Source: Methanobacterium alkalithermotolerans
GTDB taxonomy: Archaea > Methanobacteriota > Methanobacteria > Methanobacteriales > Methanobacteriaceae
Assembly: GCF_018141185.1 (NCBI RefSeq)
Contig: NZ_CP058560.1
Location: 1,744,001-1,808,000 of the forward strand
Direction of reading: 5' to 3'
Length of the DNA stretch: 64,000 nucleotides
The notes under the pieces are model-generated. The model was not told where the DNA came from. It made no database searches and saw nothing but the letters and a program-made list of their open reading frames with translations. Positions 45,733 to 54,626 of the stretch are shown here, in pieces; positions within the stretch are counted from its first letter, which is position 1; every line of letters begins with the position of its first letter. The position numbers and the translations under genes are program-made.

Positions 45733-46860
45733 ATGAGAATTGGTGTTGTGGTTCATGGCCCTCATATTGTAGACTCCGGGTATGCATTGAAAATCATCAA
45801 GTTACTGCAGGGCTATGGTGAGGTGAAAGCCAGGTTGGGAGGTACCATGGGAAGGACTGCTGTACATGACGCCCATCTGGAAAATATAATTGATATATCT
45901 TCTAAGAGGCTTCCCAGCGCATCGGTGGATAAATTTCATGATGAGGGTTATGATGTTCTGTTTTTGATTAATTATGGGAAATCCAGCATAACCGGCCATG
46001 GATTCGGATATAAAGTTTTTAAAAGGTCCCGGACAAAAACTGCTTTAATTCAGATAGAAAGACCAGGTGAAGCTGACGGTAGTGTTATTCCCTGGAGAAA
46101 ATCATTAAGGCCTCTGGCCAGAGAAATTGCCTCTAAAATGGAACTAAAACTGGTCCTTCCCTCCCGGATAATAAAAGAAATATTTCATGAGGGAACTGAT
46201 TGCGGGCATCAACAGGGATCTAAAACATATCGAAAGCTGGTGGGTGTTGCTCCTGATGAAAATATATTTTTAAATGGTATTGTGGTGGGTAAATCAACCT
46301 CAGATGAGGTTATCCTGGTTAGTGAAAATGGAACGCTAACTGGAATAATTGGAGGTGAAATAAAGCCCCATGGAGTAGAAAAATTGGGAAATATTGATCT
46401 TAATGAAGCAGTAGTTAAAACTGGACTGTTAAGGAGATCCAATGTAATTCCCCGGATTATTGAATCATCTTCTAATAACTCTAAAATGAATATTTCTTTT
46501 TTAAACCATGCAGCAGAAGATGTTTATCTATTAAAAAATGCAGATTATGTGGTAACGGTAGGGGATGATACCACCCTGGTAGCGGCCGATATACTTTACC
46601 GATTTAATGTACCTATTATTGGTATTACTGATGGGGATCTTGACCAGGTAGTTGAAAATGGATTTAAAACTTCGGGATCAATGATTATTGAGCTTGAAAG
46701 TGGTTGGGATGATATAGTAGGAGAAAAAATATTTTTTGAGCTTTTTAAAGGTAAGCAGACGCTGGAAATCGATGATATCGAAAATTTTAAAAGGGAAATA
46801 TTACACATTATTAATAATACAGCAGCTAAATATTATATAAAACAAACTTTAGACAGTTGA
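45733..46860 (+). CDS. DUF2117 family protein
   Basis: A 375-residue methanogen protein of the DUF2117 type: MRIGVVVHGPHIVDSGYALKIIKLL, GEVKARLGGTMGRTAVHDA and DVLFLINYGKSSITGHGFGYKVF at the N-terminus, and VVTVGDDTTLVAADIL...IIGITDGDLD later, which resembles nucleotide- or sugar-phosphate-binding folds. The biochemical role is unknown. It ends nine bases before methanogenesis marker 2, and the GAGGTG that serves that gene overlaps its stop, so it is the first gene of the methanogenesis-marker run. Confidence 0.85.
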   Translation: MRIGVVVHGPHIVDSGYALKIIKLLQGYGEVKARLGGTMGRTAVHDAHLENIIDISSKRLPSASVDKFHDEGYDVLFLINYGKSSITGHGFGYKVFKRSRTKTALIQIERPGEADGSVIPWRKSLRPLAREIASKMELKLVLPSRIIKEIFHEGTDCGHQQGSKTYRKLVGVAPDENIFLNGIVVGKSTSDEVILVSENGTLTGIIGGEIKPHGVEKLGNIDLNEAVVKTGLLRRSNVIPRIIESSSNNSKMNISFLNHAAEDVYLLKNADYVVTVGDDTTLVAADILYRFNVPIIGITDGDLDQVVENGFKTSGSMIIELESGWDDIVGEKIFFELFKGKQTLEIDDIENFKREILHIINNTAAKYYIKQTLDS

Positions 46861-46869
46861 GGTGTAGAA

Positions 46870-47838
46870 TTGGATTTAGACCATCTTGTTAATTCTATTA
46901 TAAATTACGAAGGGGTAACACGCAAAAAACCGATAAAGGAACTTACCACTATCCTTCATGATGTATACAATGTAGCAGGGAATACTTTACTTGGTTTTGG
47001 GGATGATGCTTCTGCCATAGACATTGGCAATGAAAATTTACTTCTTTTAGCTGCCGATGGGATGTGGGGGAAACTTATGGCTGCTGATCCTTACTGGGCG
47101 GGTTATTGTTCTGTACTGGTAAATGTAAATGATATTGCGGCCATGGGTGGTAAACCGGTGGGAATGGTCAATATTCTCTCCATTGCAAATAAGGATACCT
47201 GTAATGAAATTATGAGAGGCATAAAAGACGGTGCAGAAAAATTTGGAGTTCCCATGGTAGGGGGGCATGTTCACCCTGATACTCCCTATGATGCCCTTGA
47301 CGTTTCTATAGCCGGGATTACCACCAGGGATGCACTAATTAATAGCTTTGATGCTCAGGTAGGGGATAAGGTGATAGTAGCCATTGATTTAGATGGAAAA
47401 CAACACCCTAAATTCACCCTTAATTGGGATACCACTACTCATAAAGATAAAAAACTGGTCCAATCTCAGATAGAAGTAATGCATAAAATTGCCCTGGAAA
47501 ATCTGGTTACTTCAGGAAAAGATATCAGTAATCCTGGAATACTGGGCACTTTAGGAATGTTACTGGAATCATCACAAAAGGGCGCCCGGGTGGAACTGGA
47601 AAAAATCCCTCGCAACCCTTCAGTAAATTGGGAAGAATGGCTAAAATCATATCCTGGATCTGGCTTTGTTCTTACAGCTCCTGATTCCAGGGTAAATAGA
47701 TGTATTGAACTTTTAGAAGAGGTCAATATAACTGCAAAGGTGGTGGGGGATATAATTAAGGATAAAAAACTTATTTTAACCTACAAAAACCAGGAAAAAA
47801 TTGTTTTTGATCAGGATAAAAACCTTATAATGGGCTAA
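46870..47838 (+). CDS. mmp2: methanogenesis marker 2 protein (AIR-synthase/ThiL-like)
   Basis: A 322-residue protein of the PurM/ThiL/SelD superfamily, named methanogenesis marker 2 because it tracks methanogen genomes. The Mg-ATP motif GFGDDASAIDIG, then LLLLAADGMW, VLVNVNDIAAMGG and VGGHVHPDTPYDALDVSIAG match the superfamily. It probably phosphorylates or activates a small molecule; the substrate is unknown. The start is TTG behind GAGGTG. Marker 3 follows 29 bases later. Confidence 0.9.
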   Translation: MDLDHLVNSIINYEGVTRKKPIKELTTILHDVYNVAGNTLLGFGDDASAIDIGNENLLLLAADGMWGKLMAADPYWAGYCSVLVNVNDIAAMGGKPVGMVNILSIANKDTCNEIMRGIKDGAEKFGVPMVGGHVHPDTPYDALDVSIAGITTRDALINSFDAQVGDKVIVAIDLDGKQHPKFTLNWDTTTHKDKKLVQSQIEVMHKIALENLVTSGKDISNPGILGTLGMLLESSQKGARVELEKIPRNPSVNWEEWLKSYPGSGFVLTAPDSRVNRCIELLEEVNITAKVVGDIIKDKKLILTYKNQEKIVFDQDKNLIMG

Positions 47839-47867
47839 AATTTCTTTCCAGGATGTGAGGAGATTAA

Positions 47868-49409
47868 ATGTGGGTAAATGTCAATGGCAAAAAAGTGGAG
47901 CTCCCTGAAGGGTCAACTATCAGGGACGCAATAAAAATTTCCAATGCTCCTTATAGAGAGGGTAGTGTTTTAGGGGTAATAAAGGGCAAGGAAGAATTTG
48001 AAAAAAATATTAATAAATACAAAATTCGGACTGATAAAGGAAGTATAATCTTGGAAATGCTCCCTGATGAAAATGCAGCAGAACTGGTTAAAACCTGGAA
48101 AGAAAACTACAAAAAATTCGAAAATCTCCATATAAGGTGGGAAACTTCCAGTGAAGTGGCCATAGGTCCCATTAAAACTAATTTAAAACCTATCAAATCA
48201 GAATTTGATTACAAAGAGGGAGATGTAATATTAAGTCTGTCTGGTTTTAGTGCCGATTCTACCCATATTATTTTAAGTAAAGAAGATCATTCAGCTGTGT
48301 ATGGCGTTCCAGATATTAATAAAGGGGTTTTTGCCAGGATATCCGGAGGTAGACGTACCCTGTTTAATCTGGTGGATAGGGACACCATAAAGTCAGTGGA
48401 ACCATTAATTGAGCGAAAAAGTATAATTAATAGTGCTGCTGTTACCAATCTGGATACTGAAATTGAAGAGGGTAATCAAATTTTCAGCTATGTTAAGGTT
48501 TCACCTTCCGAAAAATCTCCAAAATCAGTAGAACACTTTTTTTCACTTATAGAAAATGAACTGGTCCTTGACTATGATTCTAATTCTTTTGCAGGTTTTT
48601 TTGGCCTGCAGGGTATTAAAAAAGATGCAGAACATATTGATCAACGGAAAAGAGGCACGGTGACTTTAAGAAATTCTGGAAAGGGAACTGGTAAGGTATA
48701 TATCTACCGGGAAGATAGAGTCTCAAACCCGGCACATAATGTGGTGGGCCATGTTCAGCAGGGAATGGAACTGTTAGATATTGCTAAAAAAGGCAATTCA
48801 ATAACCGTAATTAGTGAACCGGGCCGTATTATGACTTTATCAAAATCTCAAAAAGAAGTAGAGTCTGCCCTGAAAAAATACGGCATCAAACAAATCAGGG
48901 AAGGATTAACTGATGATGATGCTATTGTGGTTAAACAGGAACCCCTCTATACCATTGAAATTTTAAAAGAAAAAGAAGTAAAAACCTTCGGGATAAGTAA
49001 AGACAATCTCATAGGAATTGAATTTTCTAAAAATTCTCCCCGATCTTCCTGGTATTTCAAAAAGATCACCGGACTTATAGATGCTCCTATAGGATCTATT
49101 AAAATTCACTTTGCATTTCAGGGAATGAAGGTTATGATGTTTGAAGGGGACTCCCGGGAAGCAAAAGGACTAATCCCGGAAAATACTCCTGAGAAATGTG
49201 TAAAAGCCGGTGAACTGGGAATAACCAACATGTCACGCCGGCATATTGGAATGATAGGTATAAGGTTTGAAGATAATGATGAGTATGGGCCTACAGGAGA
49301 ACCATTTAATGGTACCAATATTATTGGCCACATAGTGGAAGGATTATCTAATCTGGAGAAATTTAAAGAAGGGGATGTAGTCTATGTCAAAGAAGCAAAA
49401 TCAGAATAA
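47868..49409 (+). CDS. mmp3: methanogenesis marker 3 protein
   Basis: A 513-residue protein with an N-terminal ubiquitin-like region (VNGKKVELPEGSTIRDAIKIS) and cyclophilin-like/peptidyl-prolyl-isomerase-type segments (EGDVILSLSGF; GIKKDAEHIDQRKRGTVTLRNSGKGTGKVYIYRED). Marker 3 is reported as a component of the complex that reductively activates methyl-coenzyme M reductase. GTGAGGAG precedes the ATG. The next gene starts 26 bases inside its 3' end, which is strong translational coupling. Confidence 0.9.
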   Translation: MWVNVNGKKVELPEGSTIRDAIKISNAPYREGSVLGVIKGKEEFEKNINKYKIRTDKGSIILEMLPDENAAELVKTWKENYKKFENLHIRWETSSEVAIGPIKTNLKPIKSEFDYKEGDVILSLSGFSADSTHIILSKEDHSAVYGVPDINKGVFARISGGRRTLFNLVDRDTIKSVEPLIERKSIINSAAVTNLDTEIEEGNQIFSYVKVSPSEKSPKSVEHFFSLIENELVLDYDSNSFAGFFGLQGIKKDAEHIDQRKRGTVTLRNSGKGTGKVYIYREDRVSNPAHNVVGHVQQGMELLDIAKKGNSITVISEPGRIMTLSKSQKEVESALKKYGIKQIREGLTDDDAIVVKQEPLYTIEILKEKEVKTFGISKDNLIGIEFSKNSPRSSWYFKKITGLIDAPIGSIKIHFAFQGMKVMMFEGDSREAKGLIPENTPEKCVKAGELGITNMSRRHIGMIGIRFEDNDEYGPTGEPFNGTNIIGHIVEGLSNLEKFKEGDVVYVKEAKSE

Positions 49410-49875
49410 AATTCAGGAAGAACCTCAATGTGAAATAGAAGATGACATAGTAACCCGGATGATTATTCTTAGCCCTTCAGCCAACATTTCTCAAAGTGAA
49501 CTGGTGCAGAAACTTCACATGCTGGAGCTTCCCCTTACCATAAAATCCACCTGCTATGGGGCCATGGTGCATGGCTCTAAAGAAGCTGTGGATCAGGCTA
49601 TAGAAAAATCTCGTAAATGGGACCCCTTCCATATATTTACTAAAGACCGGGGATTTCCTCCAGGCGATCCTAGAAGATGCAGAGGCCATAGGGGAGCTGC
49701 TAGAGAGGGTTATCATCAGTTAGAAAAAGAATTCAATTTATTATGTTATGTTGGAGAGGCCTTAAAAAAGCCAGAAAAAGTTAAAATTGAAAAACCAGAG
49801 AAGGTTAGTGTTGATGAATTTAAAAAAATTGTCAATGAAAATTCTTCAAAAATTATAGATGAGGGTGAAAAATGA
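49384..49875 (+). CDS. mmp6: methanogenesis marker 6 protein
   Basis: A 163-residue protein found in methanogens (marker 6). The core MIILSPSANISQSELVQKLHMLELPLTIKSTCYGAMVHG and PRRCRGHRGAAREGYHQLEKE is recognisable, and the C-terminal 35 residues are charged. The exact reaction is unknown; neighbours suggest methyl-coenzyme M reductase activation or maturation. The start lies within the marker 3 gene, and the stop overlaps the next start by four bases. Confidence 0.88.
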   Translation: MSKKQNQNKIQEEPQCEIEDDIVTRMIILSPSANISQSELVQKLHMLELPLTIKSTCYGAMVHGSKEAVDQAIEKSRKWDPFHIFTKDRGFPPGDPRRCRGHRGAAREGYHQLEKEFNLLCYVGEALKKPEKVKIEKPEKVSVDEFKKIVNENSSKIIDEGEK

Positions 49876-50255
49876 ATATTACTCTATCTTCTACAGGTAA
49901 GGAATTAGCTGAAATAGGGCTGGCTATTCATCAGCTTGTAGATAAGCTGCCATTAACCATGAGAAGTAAAGAAGCTAAGGGCGTAAGAATTGAGGATGGA
50001 AAAGTACTGGATTATAATTATACCGGGCCAGCATTGGAAGAAGTTCTCAGCACCGGTGAAATTTTTAAAGGAACTCCTGATGTGGGCCCATATGCCGGCA
50101 CACCTGTGGTGGTGGTTCCCCTTAAAGATGAAGGTCAGATAATCTGTGCCATAGGTTTGGTAGATGTAACTAAAGGATTATTTTCGGATATGGTTGAAAT
50201 CTCAAGACGCCCGGAAGATGTTAAAAAAGATGATACCCGGGGGGAATTTTATTGA
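49872..50255 (+). CDS. DUF2111-type protein in methanogenesis marker operon
   Basis: A 127-residue soluble protein. The pattern KELAEIGLAIHQLVDKLPLTMRSKEAKGVRIEDGKVLDYNYTGPALEEVL...PYAGTPVVVVPLKDEGQIICAIGLVDV resembles DUF2111, a GAF/roadblock-like small sensory domain of methanogens. It might bind a small ligand or redox signal, but no ligand residues can be named. ATGA overlap with marker 6 and a four-base overlap with marker 5 place it tightly inside the marker operon. Assignment is moderate; it could be another marker family. Confidence 0.7.
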   Translation: MNITLSSTGKELAEIGLAIHQLVDKLPLTMRSKEAKGVRIEDGKVLDYNYTGPALEEVLSTGEIFKGTPDVGPYAGTPVVVVPLKDEGQIICAIGLVDVTKGLFSDMVEISRRPEDVKKDDTRGEFY

Positions 50256-50698
50256 AAGTGGCTATTTTTCCTCCTAATTCTTTAATTTTAGCTGATTTGA
50301 TTGAAAGAAGAGGACATGAACCCCTGGCTATAATGAAAGAAATCAGAAAAAAGGTAAAAGATGCGGAGATTGATTCACCCCCCATGAATATCACCGAAGA
50401 AGACCCTATAAAAGGACTTAAATATGCTGCTATTGAAGTTCCCTCTGGTGTTAGGGGTAGGATGTCTATTTTCGGGCCTTTAATTGATGAAGCCGAGGCA
50501 GCCATAATTATGGATGAAGCACCCTTTGGTTTTGGATGCATAGGTTGTGCCCGAACCAATGAACTTTCGGTTTATTATTTGAGAAAAAGAGGAATACCCA
50601 CCCTGGAGTTAACTTATCCCACCACCCGTGAAGAGACCATGGAACTGGTAAATAAAATTAACACATTCTTAGATCAACTGGAGGAGAAAAATGGTTAA
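50252..50698 (+). CDS. mmp5: methanogenesis marker 5 protein
   Basis: A 148-residue methanogen protein (marker 5). Features are VAIFPPNSLILADLIERRGHEPLA at the N-terminus, a central segment MSIFGPLIDEAEAAIIMDEAPFGFGCIGCART with a CxGC pair, and YPTTREETMELVNKIN. The cysteines could bind metal or act in redox chemistry, which is inference. The start codon is TTG inside the preceding gene. The next gene, marker 15, starts eight bases inside its 3' end. Confidence 0.82.
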   Translation: MKVAIFPPNSLILADLIERRGHEPLAIMKEIRKKVKDAEIDSPPMNITEEDPIKGLKYAAIEVPSGVRGRMSIFGPLIDEAEAAIIMDEAPFGFGCIGCARTNELSVYYLRKRGIPTLELTYPTTREETMELVNKINTFLDQLEEKNG

Positions 50699-51932
50699 AA
50701 TAGCCCAAATATCCTGTGGAACTGAGTACAGCGGTATTCAAAAAGAGATTGAAAAAGCTGCTGCTACTTTTGGTGCAGAGATAGTAATCCCTGAAACAGA
50801 AATCGATTACATTGACGAAGCTTATAAAAAATTTGGATTCAACTGTGCTAGTTCGGGAATTAGACTAATGATCGCCCGGGCCATGTCTATTGTAGAAGGT
50901 AAAAGTGATGCAGACGCTATATTCATTGCTACCTGTTTTAGATGTGCTGAAGGGGCACTGGTAAGAAATGAAATAAGAAGGTTTATCCAGGATAATACTC
51001 GCTTACCGGTAGTAACTTACTCTTTTACAGAGAGAACTAAAGCAGATGAATTATTTATCCGTATGGAGGCTTTATCTACTATTGTGGCACGTAAAAGTAT
51101 TCTGGCCCGTGAAAAACAGGATGGTTTAACTTTAGGCATAGACTCTGGATCTACCACCACCAAGGTGGTTTTAATGGAGAATAATAAAATTTTAGGCACA
51201 GGATGGGTTCCCACCACTGATGTCATAGCTTCTGCCCAGGAAGGGACTGACCAGGCCATGGCCGATAGTGGGTACAAATTTGAAGATCTGGATGGAATTG
51301 GAGTAACTGGTTATGGTCGTATCACCATTGGTAAACATTTAAAAGCAGATTTAATACAGGAAGAATTAAGTGTTAATTCTAAAGGGGCAGTCTATCTGGC
51401 TGATCGCCAAAAAGGCGAGGCCACTGTTCTGGATATTGGGGGAATGGATAATAAGGTAATCACTGTTAATGATGGTATACCGGATAACTTCACCATGGGA
51501 GGTATCTGTGCCGGGGCATCGGGACGTTTCTTAGAAATAACTTCCCGCCGTTTAGGCATAGATGTTAGTGAACTTGGTCCTATGGCTCTTAAAGGTGATT
51601 ATAAAAAAGGACTTCTAAATAGTTACTGTATAGTATTTGGTATACAGGATCTGGTGACTTCACTGGCTGCCGGGGGTAAACCGGAAGATGTAGCTGCTGC
51701 AGCATGTCATTCTGTTGCAGAACAGGTCTATGAACAACAACTACAGGAAATTGATGTGCGTGAACCAGTTATACAGGTTGGAGGAACTTCCCTTATTGAA
51801 GGGTTGGTGGCAGCCGTTAGTGATATACTGGGGGGTATGGATGTAATTGTCCCTGAAAATTCCCAGCACATCGGTGCAGTGGGGTCTGCTCTTCTGGTTT
51901 CTGGAATGGGCAGTCGACAGGAAAAACTATAG
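50691..51932 (+). CDS. mmp15: methanogenesis marker 15 protein (2-hydroxyacyl-CoA dehydratase activator-like ATPase)
   Basis: A 413-residue protein with an actin/hexokinase-type ATPase of the BcrAD/BadFG (HgdC) family: LGIDSGSTTTKVVLMENNKILG, VTGYGRITIGKHL, LDIGGMDNKVI and VGGTSLIEGLVAAVSD. The family cluster-bridging cysteine segment GGICAGASGRFLEI is present. An additional N-terminal domain of about 140 residues precedes the ATPase. Such ATPases drive low-potential electron transfer, fitting an activation role for methyl-coenzyme M reductase. Markers 5 and 17 flank it. Confidence 0.9.
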   Translation: MVKIAQISCGTEYSGIQKEIEKAAATFGAEIVIPETEIDYIDEAYKKFGFNCASSGIRLMIARAMSIVEGKSDADAIFIATCFRCAEGALVRNEIRRFIQDNTRLPVVTYSFTERTKADELFIRMEALSTIVARKSILAREKQDGLTLGIDSGSTTTKVVLMENNKILGTGWVPTTDVIASAQEGTDQAMADSGYKFEDLDGIGVTGYGRITIGKHLKADLIQEELSVNSKGAVYLADRQKGEATVLDIGGMDNKVITVNDGIPDNFTMGGICAGASGRFLEITSRRLGIDVSELGPMALKGDYKKGLLNSYCIVFGIQDLVTSLAAGGKPEDVAAAACHSVAEQVYEQQLQEIDVREPVIQVGGTSLIEGLVAAVSDILGGMDVIVPENSQHIGAVGSALLVSGMGSRQEKL

Positions 51933-51971
51933 GCTTAAATATTTTAATGCAATGATATCAGGGGACAGGAA

Positions 51972-52526
51972 ATGTTAGTAGATTGTTATGATTCTAAAGG
52001 TGCAGAAGTTTATGAAATGATTGTAAAACAGGTTTTTCAGGACCTCCAGCTATCCCGATCAGTTAAAGATATGCGTATTTATGTGGATCCTAGAGACCCC
52101 GTATTCATAATTGCCATAAAAGCCGATAGAACTACCAATCCTGTTTTAATTGAAGATTTAGCCACTTTTGAATATGATCCTGAGCTTGATAAAACTTCTA
52201 TTCGAATAAAAGATGAGACCTATCTTCCAGATTTAATGGAGAAATTATGGGAATTGAAAGGAAGGGAAAAAATCCAACAACCCAGCAGATTTGAATTAAT
52301 CATTGATGGACCTTCAGTGGAATTAGATGGCTTGATGGTTTATAATCCGGCGGAAAAATTAAAACGTAAGATATATGATGCTATATTTCGCATACTTCCG
52401 GAGGGGTTCCGGGTAATACGGGATTTGTCTGAAGGTCAAATTATTGCTATGGTTTGCACTGATGAATTGCTTAAAGAAGAATGGATTGATAAATGCAAGG
52501 CCATGATAAAAGAGCTGGAAAATTAA
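51972..52526 (+). CDS. mmp17: methanogenesis marker 17 protein (DUF2102)
   Basis: A 184-residue soluble protein of the DUF2102/marker 17 family: VKDMRIYVDPRDPVFIIAIKADRTTNPVLIEDLATFEYDPE and DLMEKLWELKGREKIQQPSRFELIIDGP. Marker 17 is reported with McrC and markers 3 and 7 in the methyl-coenzyme M reductase activation complex. No cofactor-binding cysteine motif is seen here. GGACAGGA precedes the ATG, and a 145-base gap follows before the NifB-like gene. Confidence 0.9.
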   Translation: MLVDCYDSKGAEVYEMIVKQVFQDLQLSRSVKDMRIYVDPRDPVFIIAIKADRTTNPVLIEDLATFEYDPELDKTSIRIKDETYLPDLMEKLWELKGREKIQQPSRFELIIDGPSVELDGLMVYNPAEKLKRKIYDAIFRILPEGFRVIRDLSEGQIIAMVCTDELLKEEWIDKCKAMIKELEN

Positions 52527-52671
52527 TTAATAAACAACTTATTATTAGTTTTTATAGATACTAACTATATTAACTATCAGGAATATATTATAAATGGAAC
52601 TTATCTGGTGGATTTAAATCTAATTAATACAATCACTAACTGGCAGGATAAATATTTTATGAGGTCATCAT

Positions 52672-53541
52672 ATGGATGAAAAAACTAAAGAATCAAAATT
52701 TGCCCATATTACCCGGGCACACCCCTGTTTTAATGAAAAAATGCATGATAAAGTGGGAAGGGTTCATTTACCCCTGGCCCCCCGTTGTAATATTTACTGT
52801 AACTTCTGTACCAGAGATATAAATAAATGTGAACAAAGACCGGGAGTAGCTTCTCGGATAATGGATGTGGATCAAGCAGTAGACCATGTGGAAAAAGTAA
52901 CCGAAGATATGCCTATTTCTGTTGTAGGAGTAGCTGGACCAGGTGATGCCCTGGCCAATGAAGAGACTTTTGAATTTTTCAAAAAAATCCATGAAAAATT
53001 TCCGGATCTAATTAAATGTATGAGTACCAATGGTCTTCTTTTAAAAGATAAAGCTGAAGAATTAGCCCGGCTGAATATAAGTACCATAACCGTTACGGTA
53101 AATGCTATTGACCCTGAAATTGGTAAAGAAATTTATTCCCACGTGGTTTATAAAGACCAGCTATATAAAGGGGAAGAAGGATTTAAAATTTTATCTAAAA
53201 ACCAGCTGGATGGTATTGAAAAAATTTCCAATCTGGGAGTAATTGTGAAGGTGAACAGTGTGCTCATACCAGGATTAAATGACAAGCACATTGTGGATAT
53301 TGCCCGGGAGGTAAAAAAAAGAGGAGCCTCCTTAATGAATATAATACCACTAATTCCCTTAAACAAAATGAAAGACTATCCCAAACCGGATTGTGCCCAA
53401 ATAAGTGAAGTTAGGGATGCGGTAGAAGAGATAATTCCAGTATTCAGGGCCTGTACTCAGTGCCGTGCCGATGCATATGGAATTCCCGGTAAACACGGTG
53501 AAGACAAGCACCTGGACATGACTCCCGCCAGCCACTACTAA
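52672..53541 (+). CDS. nifB: NifB-type radical SAM protein (stand-alone radical SAM domain)
   Basis: A 289-residue radical SAM protein that matches the short archaeal NifB. The SAM-cluster motif is PRCNIYCNFCTRDINKCE, and HPCFNEKMHDKVGRVHLPLA upstream and DKHLDMTPASHY at the end carry further NifB residues. Nitrogenase-type NifB fuses [4Fe-4S] units with a carbide to form the NifB-co [8Fe-9S-C] cluster. There are no nif structural genes in the window. The gene lies directly after marker 17, which fits a cluster supply for the methyl-coenzyme M reductase activation complex. Confidence 0.88.
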   Translation: MDEKTKESKFAHITRAHPCFNEKMHDKVGRVHLPLAPRCNIYCNFCTRDINKCEQRPGVASRIMDVDQAVDHVEKVTEDMPISVVGVAGPGDALANEETFEFFKKIHEKFPDLIKCMSTNGLLLKDKAEELARLNISTITVTVNAIDPEIGKEIYSHVVYKDQLYKGEEGFKILSKNQLDGIEKISNLGVIVKVNSVLIPGLNDKHIVDIAREVKKRGASLMNIIPLIPLNKMKDYPKPDCAQISEVRDAVEEIIPVFRACTQCRADAYGIPGKHGEDKHLDMTPASHY

Positions 53542-53645
53542 ATTAACGGTTTTTTAATTAAAGGAATTTTAATTGCTAATTTACAGTATTTCAATTTTTT
53601 ATTTTTTAATTTTTTTTAGTATATTTACCATAAAGGAATGATTCT

Positions 53646-54575
53646 ATGAAAACCATGCTCTGGGAAGATAACCAACTATTACTGATTGATCAGACTAAAT
53701 TACCAGATGAAATAGTATATTTTACCTGTAAAACATATCAAGATGTTATTAAGGCCATTAAAACCATGGTTGTAAGGGGAGCTCCTGCAATTGGAGTTTC
53801 AGCTGCTTTTGGAATGGTTTTAGCTGATTTAGCTGGCGAAGATTTAGAAAAAGCAGCATCAGAAATTAAAAATTCCCGCCCCACAGCGGTTAATTTATTC
53901 TGGGCAGTGGATAGAATTTTAGCATCACCCTCCCCCCGGGATGAAGCACTAAAAATGTATCAGGAAGATATTAAAACCAATCAAATGATTGGAAAACATG
54001 GTTCCCCAGTCATTGATGATGGGGACACCATCCTCACCCATTGCAATGCCGGTGCATTAGCCTGTGTGGATTATGGTACTGCTTTAGGTGTTATAAGGGC
54101 AGCATTTGCCCAGGGTAAAAAAATTAATGTTATATGTGATGAGACCCGTCCTTTGGGCCAGGGAGCCCGTCTCAGTGTATGGGAAATGCAGCAGGAAAAC
54201 ATACCGGTAAAATTAATAGTGGATAGTGCAGCGGGATATCTCATGCAACAGGGCAAAATAGATAAAGTGCTAATTGGCGCCGACCGGGTTTTTAAAGGAG
54301 GTGTAGCAAATAAAATAGGATCTTTAATGGTAGCACTATCGGCTAAAAGATATGGAGTGCCTTTTTATGTGGCTGCACCTTTGAGCACCTTTGACTATGA
54401 TAAATCCATTGGGGAAATAGAGATTGAAGAGCGAGGACCTGAAGAAGTACTGCTATATGGTAACTGCCGCATAGCTCCGGAAAATACCGAAGTACTAAAT
54501 CCAGCATTTGATATAGTTCCTGATGATTTAATAAGTGGGATAATTACAGAAAAAGGCATTCTTGATCCCATTTAG
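53646..54575 (+). CDS. mtnA: S-methyl-5-thioribose-1-phosphate isomerase (or ribose-1,5-bisphosphate isomerase)
   Basis: A 309-residue eIF2B-like isomerase. TMVVRGAPAIGVSAAFGM, CNAGALACVDYGTALGVIRAA (catalytic Cys region) and IGADRVFKGGVANKIGS (catalytic Asp) are all present. MtnA isomerises methylthioribose 1-phosphate in methionine salvage; archaeal relatives can act on ribose 1,5-bisphosphate. The two are hard to separate by eye, and no mtnK-like kinase or other salvage gene is adjacent. AGGAATGA precedes the ATG. Confidence 0.88.
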   Translation: MKTMLWEDNQLLLIDQTKLPDEIVYFTCKTYQDVIKAIKTMVVRGAPAIGVSAAFGMVLADLAGEDLEKAASEIKNSRPTAVNLFWAVDRILASPSPRDEALKMYQEDIKTNQMIGKHGSPVIDDGDTILTHCNAGALACVDYGTALGVIRAAFAQGKKINVICDETRPLGQGARLSVWEMQQENIPVKLIVDSAAGYLMQQGKIDKVLIGADRVFKGGVANKIGSLMVALSAKRYGVPFYVAAPLSTFDYDKSIGEIEIEERGPEEVLLYGNCRIAPENTEVLNPAFDIVPDDLISGIITEKGILDPI

Positions 54576-54626
54576 TTTTCTTTTTTAAGTAAGTCTTCAG
54601 GGGAAGGATATACTATTTAGCCTTTC

